A stretch of 64,000 nucleotides of DNA, taken from positions 434,001 through 498,000 of the forward strand of contig NZ_CCSE01000001.1 of the NCBI RefSeq assembly GCF_000756715.1. The letters are read 5' to 3'. The notes below the pieces were generated by a model, which was not told the origin of the DNA, searched no databases, and worked only from the letters and a program-made list of their open reading frames with translations. Source of the stretch: Jeotgalicoccus saudimassiliensis. GTDB lineage: Bacteria; Bacillota; Bacilli; Staphylococcales; Salinicoccaceae. This document shows positions 58,597-64,000 of this stretch, piece by piece; within the stretch, counting starts at the first letter, position 1, and every line of letters starts with the position of its first letter. Position numbers and translations under genes: made by a program.

Positions 58597-58613
58597 TTAA
58601 TACCAACTACTAA
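58597..58613 (+). promoter_or_regulatory. FapR operator
   Basis: TTAATACCAACTACTAA is a 17-bp imperfect palindrome close to the FapR consensus (TTAGTACCnnnTACTAA type). It lies just after the expected RNA start of fapR, so FapR would repress its own operon until malonyl-CoA or malonyl-ACP releases it. Confidence 0.85.
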
Positions 58614-58626
58614 AAGAGGAATCAGA

Positions 58627-59190
58627 ATGGTGAAGCTAAAAAAACAGGAACGTCAATCGAGTTTGGAGTCTCATATTTCCGAGGACCCGTTTTTAACGGA
58701 TGAGCAGCTTGCAAATATTTTCGGTGTATCGATTCAGACGATACGTCTCGACCGGCTGGAACTGAACATTCCTGAGCTGCGTGCACGCATTAAAAATGTA
58801 GCGCGTGAAGGTGTCGACAAGATCCGCTCACTGTCTATTCAGGAAGTAGTCGGAGAAATTATCGATATTGAACTGAATGAGAGCGCGCTGTCGCTGTTTA
58901 TCATAGAAGAGGGTCACGTGTTCGAAAAGAATCACATCGCACGGGGACACTTCCTGTTCGCCCAGGCGAACTCGCTTTGTGTCGCGCTGATCGATGAGCC
59001 GCTTGCGTTAACGCAAAGTGCGGCTGTGGATTTCAAGCGTCCGGCGAAGCTGCATGATAAAGTAATTGCAAAAGCGAAAGTTACAGCGATGGATAATAAT
59101 AAAGCGCACATCGAAGTGGAATCAAAAGTCGATGGCAAAGTAATTTTTACTGGTAAATTTGAAATGTATTATAAAGACGAAGGTGAATAA
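58627..59190 (+). CDS. fapR: Fatty acid and phospholipid biosynthesis regulator FapR
   Basis: A 187-residue repressor with an N-terminal helix-turn-helix (about residues 20-55, LTDEQLANIFGVSIQTIRLD) and a C-terminal hot-dog domain that binds malonyl-CoA (GHVFEKNHIARGHFLFAQAN). It controls fatty-acid and phospholipid genes including its own operon. AGAGGA precedes the ATG. Its operator is just upstream. Confidence 0.95.
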   Translation: MVKLKKQERQSSLESHISEDPFLTDEQLANIFGVSIQTIRLDRLELNIPELRARIKNVAREGVDKIRSLSIQEVVGEIIDIELNESALSLFIIEEGHVFEKNHIARGHFLFAQANSLCVALIDEPLALTQSAAVDFKRPAKLHDKVIAKAKVTAMDNNKAHIEVESKVDGKVIFTGKFEMYYKDEGE

Positions 59191-59193
59191 ACG

Positions 59194-60177
59194 ATGGCTA
59201 AAATTGCTGTAGATTTAATGGGTGGAGATAACGCCCCGAAAGCGATAGAAGAAGGTATACTTCAGGCGGTGGACACGTTTGAAGATGTAGAGATTCTGGC
59301 ATACGGCATGGCGGGAAGCTACAGCGGAAACCATCCGCGGGTTACTTTCATCGAAGTGACGGAAAAAATCGAATCGGAAGATGATCCGGTCAAATCTGTC
59401 AGACGCAAAAAAGACAGCTCGCTTGTCAGAGCGGTTAAAGCTGTTGAGGACGGTGAAGCAGAAGCAATCGTTTCAGCGGGGAACACCGGTGCGATTATGA
59501 GTGCGGGGCTCTTCGGCGTCAAACGGATTAAAGGAATCGAACGACCTGCAATTACGACGATGCTCCCGACAACATCCGGCAAAGGTATGCTGATGCTTGA
59601 TATGGGTGCGAACTCTGAAAACAAACCGAACCATTTACTCCAGTTTGCACAGATGGCAAGCGTGTACATGGAAAATATTGAAGGGCGTAAAAATCCGACA
59701 ATCGGTTTAATTAACAACGGCAGCGAGGAAATTAAAGGCACAGAACTGACGAAAGAAACTTATCAGCTGTTAAAACACAGCGGACTGAACTTCGCCGGGT
59801 TCTTTGAAACGCGTGATATTTTAACAGGTGATGTGGATATCGCAGTGACTGACGGTTTTACAGGGAACGTCGTATTAAAAACAATTGAAGGTACATCATC
59901 AAGCCTGCTCGGCGAAGTGAAGAAAATCATGATGAAGAATCCGGTGAACAAACTTGCGGCACTGGCAATGAAAAATGATTTCCAGGAGCTTAAAAACATG
60001 CTCGACTACAGACAATTCGGCGGTGCACCGCTGATGGGGCTGCAGGGCAACGTCATTAAAGCCCACGGTTCTTCGGATGCGACTGCGATTGTCAACGCGG
60101 TTAAACAGGCTAAGATTATGGCTGACTCAGGCACGATCGACAAAATTAAAGATTTGATAGGTGAAACAAATGAGTAA
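59194..60177 (+). CDS. plsX: Phosphate acyltransferase PlsX
   Basis: A 327-residue enzyme that exchanges acyl-ACP and acyl phosphate. Start AKIAVDLMGGDNAPKA, SAGNTGAIMSAGLF and DGFTGNVVLKTIEG are typical. It links FakA (acyl phosphate from exogenous fatty acids) to PlsY and to ACP. Overlaps fabD by 8 bases. Confidence 0.96.
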   Translation: MAKIAVDLMGGDNAPKAIEEGILQAVDTFEDVEILAYGMAGSYSGNHPRVTFIEVTEKIESEDDPVKSVRRKKDSSLVRAVKAVEDGEAEAIVSAGNTGAIMSAGLFGVKRIKGIERPAITTMLPTTSGKGMLMLDMGANSENKPNHLLQFAQMASVYMENIEGRKNPTIGLINNGSEEIKGTELTKETYQLLKHSGLNFAGFFETRDILTGDVDIAVTDGFTGNVVLKTIEGTSSSLLGEVKKIMMKNPVNKLAALAMKNDFQELKNMLDYRQFGGAPLMGLQGNVIKAHGSSDATAIVNAVKQAKIMADSGTIDKIKDLIGETNE

Positions 60178-61078
60178 ATTAATTATTTTTCCGGGACAGG
60201 GTGCCCAGTACGGAGGAATGGCTAAAGATTTATATGAACAGAACGATAAATCCCGCGCCGTACTCGATGAAATTTTTTCATATGTTAACTTTGACTTAAA
60301 AGAGATTATGTTCAGCGAAGATGATGCGCGTTTAAACGATACGAAATACACGCAGCCGGCATTATTCGCACACAGCCTGGCGGTTCTTGCAGCAACAGGT
60401 CTTAAAGGTAATTACCTGCTCGGTCATTCACTTGGTGAACTTCCGGCACTTGTACACGCAGGTGTCGTGTCACTGGAAGACGGGGTTAAGCTTGTAACGA
60501 CCCGCGGTGAACTGATGAGTCAGGCGGACAGCGGTGCAATGGCAGCTGTAATCGGCATGGGCTTTAAAGATCTTGAAGAAGCGTGTATCAGCGTATCGGA
60601 CGACAACTCCAAAGTTGCACCGGCAAACATCAATGCACCGGACCAGGTCGTTGTGTCAGGTGATACTGATGCAGTTGAACGCTTTAAGGAACTTGCGAAA
60701 GAACGCGGTGCACGCCGCATCATCCCATTAAAAGTATCGGGTGCATTCCACTCCCACTTAATGGAGCCGGCACGCGCCGAGTTTAAATCATTCGTCGATA
60801 CGATTGACTTTAAAGATGCACAAATTCCGGTCATTCAAAACGTCAGCGCGAAAGCTGAAACGGATGCGTCGGTAATCAAACATCAGTTCGTTGAGCAGAT
60901 TACACATCCGGTACGTTTTGTTGAGTGTGTGGAAACTGCTGCCGAGCTTGGTGTGACAGAAGCAGTGGAGGTCGGACCGAAGAAAGTCCAGTCCGGTCTG
61001 GTGCGTAAAATTACAAAAGAAATATCTACTTCAAATATCGATACATTCGAACAGGCAGAGGTGTTTTTAAATGAGTAA
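60170..61078 (+). CDS. fabD: Malonyl-CoA:ACP transacylase FabD
   Basis: A 302-residue enzyme loading malonyl groups on [14 protein letters not shown] at the start, the catalytic Ser87 in GHSLGE and the catalytic His in SGAFHSHLM are present. The ATG at 60170 follows AGGTG and lies inside the end of plsX; a GTG three codons earlier touches that site. Overlaps fabG by 8 bases. Confidence 0.96.
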   Translation: MSKLIIFPGQGAQYGGMAKDLYEQNDKSRAVLDEIFSYVNFDLKEIMFSEDDARLNDTKYTQPALFAHSLAVLAATGLKGNYLLGHSLGELPALVHAGVVSLEDGVKLVTTRGELMSQADSGAMAAVIGMGFKDLEEACISVSDDNSKVAPANINAPDQVVVSGDTDAVERFKELAKERGARRIIPLKVSGAFHSHLMEPARAEFKSFVDTIDFKDAQIPVIQNVSAKAETDASVIKHQFVEQITHPVRFVECVETAAELGVTEAVEVGPKKVQSGLVRKITKEISTSNIDTFEQAEVFLNE

Positions 61079-61808
61079 AATTGCATTGGTTACAGGTGCA
61101 TCTCGCGGTATCGGCCGTGAGATTGCATTAACACTGGCTGAAGACGGCCATACGGTAATCGTGAACTATTCAGGATCAAAAGACAAAGCGGACGACGTTG
61201 TCAAAGAAATCGAAGCAAAAGGCGGCACAGCTGAAAGCTACCAGTGCCACGTGCAGAACGCAGACGACGTTAAAGCGATGATTAAACACATTACGGATAC
61301 GTACGGCTCAATCGACATCGTTGTTAACAACGCGGGCATTACACGCGACAATCTGTTAATGCGCATGAAAGAAGAAGAATTCGATGATGTAATCGACGTC
61401 AATCTTAAAGGTGCATTTAATGTAATTAAGAGCGTGTCGCGTCCGATGATCCGTCAGAAATCAGGACGTATCGTCAACATTTCGAGCATTGTCGGTTCAC
61501 TCGGCAACGCCGGACAGACGAACTACGTTGCAACGAAAGCTGCAATTGACGGCATGACAAAATCCGTTGCCCGTGAACTGGCTTCGAAAAACATTACAGT
61601 GAACGGTGTTGCGCCGGGCTTCATCAAGAGCGATATGACAGACGTCCTCGGAGATGATATTAAAGACGGCATGATGCAGCAGATTCCATTGAAACATTTC
61701 GGTGAAACGAAGGATATTGCAAACGCTGTAAGCTTCTTAACAAGCGACAAAGCATCGTACATTACAGGTCAGATATTACACGTCAACGGCGGTATGTACA
61801 TGGGTTAA
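61071..61808 (+). CDS. fabG: 3-oxoacyl-[ACP] reductase FabG
   Basis: A 245-residue short-chain dehydrogenase that reduces 3-oxoacyl-ACP with NADPH. NADPH site [10 protein letters not shown] at residues 8-17, catalytic Ser139, Tyr152 and Lys156 (NYVATKAA). Translationally coupled to fabD. Confidence 0.96.
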   Translation: MSKIALVTGASRGIGREIALTLAEDGHTVIVNYSGSKDKADDVVKEIEAKGGTAESYQCHVQNADDVKAMIKHITDTYGSIDIVVNNAGITRDNLLMRMKEEEFDDVIDVNLKGAFNVIKSVSRPMIRQKSGRIVNISSIVGSLGNAGQTNYVATKAAIDGMTKSVARELASKNITVNGVAPGFIKSDMTDVLGDDIKDGMMQQIPLKHFGETKDIANAVSFLTSDKASYITGQILHVNGGMYMG

Positions 61809-61844
61809 AAGCTGTGATATTATTTAAGGGAGGTGAATTTAACA

Positions 61845-62084
61845 ATGGCTAATATTGATAAAATCAAAGACATCATCGTTGACAAACTTGGCATCGATGA
61901 AGAAAAAGTAACAAGAGAAGCATCTTTCAAAGATGACCTTGGAGCAGACTCACTTGACATCGCTGAATTAGTGATGGAACTTGAAGATGAGTTTGATATG
62001 GAAATCCCTGATGAGGAAGCTGAAAAAATCAACACAGTAGGCGACGCATTAGATTTCATTGACAAAATTGAAAAAGAACAATAA
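61845..62084 (+). CDS. acpP: Acyl carrier protein
   Basis: A 79-residue acidic protein. The phosphopantetheine attachment serine is Ser36 in [12 protein letters not shown]. The ATG at 61845 follows GGGAGGTG by 10 bases; an earlier in-frame start at 61833 overlaps that site. It carries growing acyl chains for the Fab enzymes. A terminator follows. Confidence 0.97.
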   Translation: MANIDKIKDIIVDKLGIDEEKVTREASFKDDLGADSLDIAELVMELEDEFDMEIPDEEAEKINTVGDALDFIDKIEKEQ

Positions 62085-62091
62085 AACACTT

Positions 62092-62126
62092 GAAAAATCC
62101 ACTTATGATGAAGTGGATTTTTCTTT
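62092..62126 (+). terminator. Terminator after acpP
   Basis: GAAAAATCCACTT (62092-62104) pairs perfectly with AAGTGGATTTTTC (62111-62123), followed by TTT. Confidence 0.8.
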
Positions 62127-62168
62127 GTGGATAAATACAAAAAATAGTAAAATAAATGAGGTGGATAT

Positions 62169-62930
62169 ATGGATTTTAAAGTAGTGCTGGACAAAGTTAA
62201 AACCGATGCTTCGGCACAAAATAAACTCGATAATTTTAACGTTATATTTAAAGAATTCGCGGACAAAATTAATATTAAAGTCGATAAAACAGGTCTTTAT
62301 CAGCAGGCGTTTATGCACAGCTCTTATATTAATGATCTCGGGCTCGATAAGAGATACAACAACGAGCGTCTCGAATTTCTCGGCGATGCAGTACTAGAAT
62401 TGATGGTATCAGATCATATTTTTAACAAGTACGAAGAACTTCCTGAAGGCAGGCTGACTAAACTTCGTGCGAATATCGTGTGTGAACCTTCACTTGTAGT
62501 ATTTGCCTCGAAACTCGATATGCCGGCATTAATTCTGCTCGGACGCGGCGAAGAAAAGACCGGGGGCAGAAACCGCCCGTCAATCGTCAGTGATGCGTTT
62601 GAAGCATTTCTCGGTGCACTGTATCTCGACCAGGGAAGCGCCGGTGCGTGGAAATTTTTAGAGGACTTTGTTTTCCCGCACATCGTTTCAAAAGACTATA
62701 ATGCAGTCATCGACTATAAGACGATGCTGCAGGAATATTCGCATCAGGCGTTTTCCGAAAGTGTCACATATGAACTGGTGAGCGCATCTGGACCGAGCCA
62801 CCACCGCAAGTTTGATACGGAAGTATCCATCGGCGGCAAAGTGCGCGGTACGGGGACAGGTTTATCGAAAAAAGAATCAGAACAACAAGCAGCGAGAAGC
62901 GCATTACATGCGCTCGGCCAAGAGGTGTAG
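62169..62930 (+). CDS. rnc: Ribonuclease III
   Basis: A 253-residue double-strand-specific RNase. The signature NERLEFLGDAVLELMVSD is at about residues 61-78, the second catalytic acidic residue lies in SDAFEAFLGALYLD, and a C-terminal dsRNA-binding domain (about 180-250) ends ESEQQAARSALHAL. GAGGTGG precedes the ATG. smc starts 6 bases after the stop, as in Bacillus. Confidence 0.96.
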   Translation: MDFKVVLDKVKTDASAQNKLDNFNVIFKEFADKINIKVDKTGLYQQAFMHSSYINDLGLDKRYNNERLEFLGDAVLELMVSDHIFNKYEELPEGRLTKLRANIVCEPSLVVFASKLDMPALILLGRGEEKTGGRNRPSIVSDAFEAFLGALYLDQGSAGAWKFLEDFVFPHIVSKDYNAVIDYKTMLQEYSHQAFSESVTYELVSASGPSHHRKFDTEVSIGGKVRGTGTGLSKKESEQQAARSALHALGQEV

Positions 62931-62936
62931 GGACAA

Positions 62937-64000
62937 ATGGTATTTTTAAGGCAGATCGATGCACATGGTTTTAAATCATTTGCAGACAAAGTCAATATAA
63001 AGTTCGACAGCGGTGTGACTGCTGTCGTTGGTCCCAACGGGAGCGGCAAAAGTAATATTACCGACGCTATCAGATGGGTACTGGGTGAGCAGTCGGCACG
63101 CGTGATGCGCGGTGCGAAAATGGAAGACATCATCTTCGACGGTACGGAAAACCGTACACCGATGAACTACGCTTCGGTCAGTCTGATTTTAAACAACGAC
63201 GACCGTGTGCTCGGTGAATCAGCAGAAGTCGTTATTTCAAGAAATCTGTACCGGAGCGGTGACAGCGAGTACTTTATCAACAATGAAAAGTCGAAGCTGA
63301 AAGATATTACGGAACTGTTTTTAGATTCCGGGCTCGGCAAAAATGCATATAATATTATCAGCCAGGGCCAGGTCGATGAAATACTGAAAGCAAAACCGGT
63401 TGAACGCCGTAAAATTATCGAAGAAGCAGCAGGCGTTATGAAATATAAAAACCGCAAGCACGAGTCTGAAAAACGTCTCGATGAAACAAAGCAGAACCTT
63501 GCGCGTGTTCACGACATCATCGAGGAAATCAGTTCCCGCGTCAACCGTCTGGAGCGCGAAAGTGCGATAGCAGAAGAGTACCTGGCACTGAAAGAGGAAA
63601 TGACACAGAGCGATATCGAAGTGAATGTCTTCGATACGATGCAGCTGTTAACAGAACTCGATGAAATTACCGCGCGGATTAAAAAAGAAGAGACAAATCT
63701 TGAAACTGCACGGGAAACGTTAAAAGAAGTACTGACTGCACTGGATGCACTGGAAAAAGAACGCGATGCCCTGCAGCAGGAAGAACGGACGCAGAATCAG
63801 CAGCTCCTTGAAACGACGCGTGAACTTGAGAAAATCGAAGGACGTATAGCATTGTATGCAGAGCGTGAAACGAACAAGGAAACGCTGAAACAGGATCTTA
63901 AGAAGCGTCTCACAGGTTACGAAGAAGAACTGGAAACTTTAACAGCTTCACTGCAGCAGGAAGAACAAAAAAAGAACGGTATGACAGAAAAGCAGAGTAT
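62937..64000 (+). CDS. smc: Chromosome partition protein Smc (N-terminal part, runs off window)
   Basis: The open frame continues beyond the right edge; 354 codons are visible. The start FLRQIDAHGFKSFADKV, Walker A VGPNGSGKSNITDA at about residues 32-45 and the SQGQVDEILKAKPVERR block are those of bacterial SMC. The long Glu/Lys-rich region from about residue 165 is the start of the coiled coil. Smc with ScpA and ScpB organises and segregates the chromosome. Confidence 0.96.
   Translation, partial: MVFLRQIDAHGFKSFADKVNIKFDSGVTAVVGPNGSGKSNITDAIRWVLGEQSARVMRGAKMEDIIFDGTENRTPMNYASVSLILNNDDRVLGESAEVVISRNLYRSGDSEYFINNEKSKLKDITELFLDSGLGKNAYNIISQGQVDEILKAKPVERRKIIEEAAGVMKYKNRKHESEKRLDETKQNLARVHDIIEEISSRVNRLERESAIAEEYLALKEEMTQSDIEVNVFDTMQLLTELDEITARIKKEETNLETARETLKEVLTALDALEKERDALQQEERTQNQQLLETTRELEKIEGRIALYAERETNKETLKQDLKKRLTGYEEELETLTASLQQEEQKKNGMTEKQS

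Overview
The window is a chromosomal stretch of a low-to-mid GC Gram-positive coccus of the family Staphylococcaceae, most probably Jeotgalicoccus or a very close relative. Two things point there. The gene order is the Bacillus/Staphylococcus core order (ylb genes, dcw cluster, ileS-lspA, pyr operon, gmk-rpoZ-coaBC-priA, prpC-prkC-rsgA-rpe-thiN, yloU-fakA, sdaA, recG, fapR-plsX-fabD-fabG-acpP-rnc-smc), with staphylococcal traits such as no sporulation genes, no murG or ftsW in the dcw cluster and a short rpmF. In addition, a cytochrome P450 at 45220-46488 matches the OleT fatty-acid decarboxylase of Jeotgalicoccus along its whole 422 residues, with Phe79, His85, Arg245 and Cys365 at the published positions (comparison from memory). 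No rRNA, tRNA, insertion sequence, prophage or CRISPR array was seen.

Layout. 1-7950: housekeeping genes on both strands (yugN end, ylbF, glpQ, ylbG, rsmD, coaD, tmcAL, yceD-rpmF, ylbP, bshC). 8000-22160: the division and cell-wall cluster mraZ to divIVA, headed by a triple 10-bp-spaced MraZ operator. 22170-26530: ileS behind an isoleucine T-box, then lspA and an rluD-type gene. 26540-33810: an eight-gene pyrimidine operon (pyrR-P-B-C-K-D-F-E) behind one PyrR attenuator; carAB is not in it. 33850-45150: rqcH (minus), then gmk, rpoZ, coaBC, priA, fmt, rsmB, prpC (stp) and prkC; def and rlmN are missing from their usual places. 45158-46846: the inserted oleT cassette and a convergent rhodanese gene. 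46943-51525: rsgA, rpe, thiN, a DUF554 membrane protein, rpmB (minus) and a two-gene unit with an SPFH/prohibitin protein. 51751-57368: yloU, fakA, sdaAB, sdaAA, recG. 57398-58449: a class A sortase gene followed by an array of nine 41-bp repeats. 58545-64000: FapR-controlled phospholipid and fatty-acid genes (fapR, plsX, fabD, fabG, acpP), rnc and the start of smc.

How it fits together. Most of the window is growth machinery under recognisable control: MraZ on the dcw operon, a tRNA-sensing T-box on ileS, PyrR on pyrimidine synthesis and FapR on lipid synthesis. Against this stable background, four places carry extra genes or repeats: oleT plus rhodanese (prkC/rsgA gap), DUF554 (thiN/rpmB gap), the SPFH pair (rpmB/yloU gap), and srtA plus the repeat array (recG/fapR gap). 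These accessory inserts are the most interesting part. OleT turns free fatty acids into terminal alkenes, and within about 17 kb lie FakA (activation of exogenous fatty acids) and the FapR lipid-synthesis genes, so the region touches several fates of fatty acids. The nine-unit array keeps a hairpin through compensatory changes in both arms and has no function I can name.
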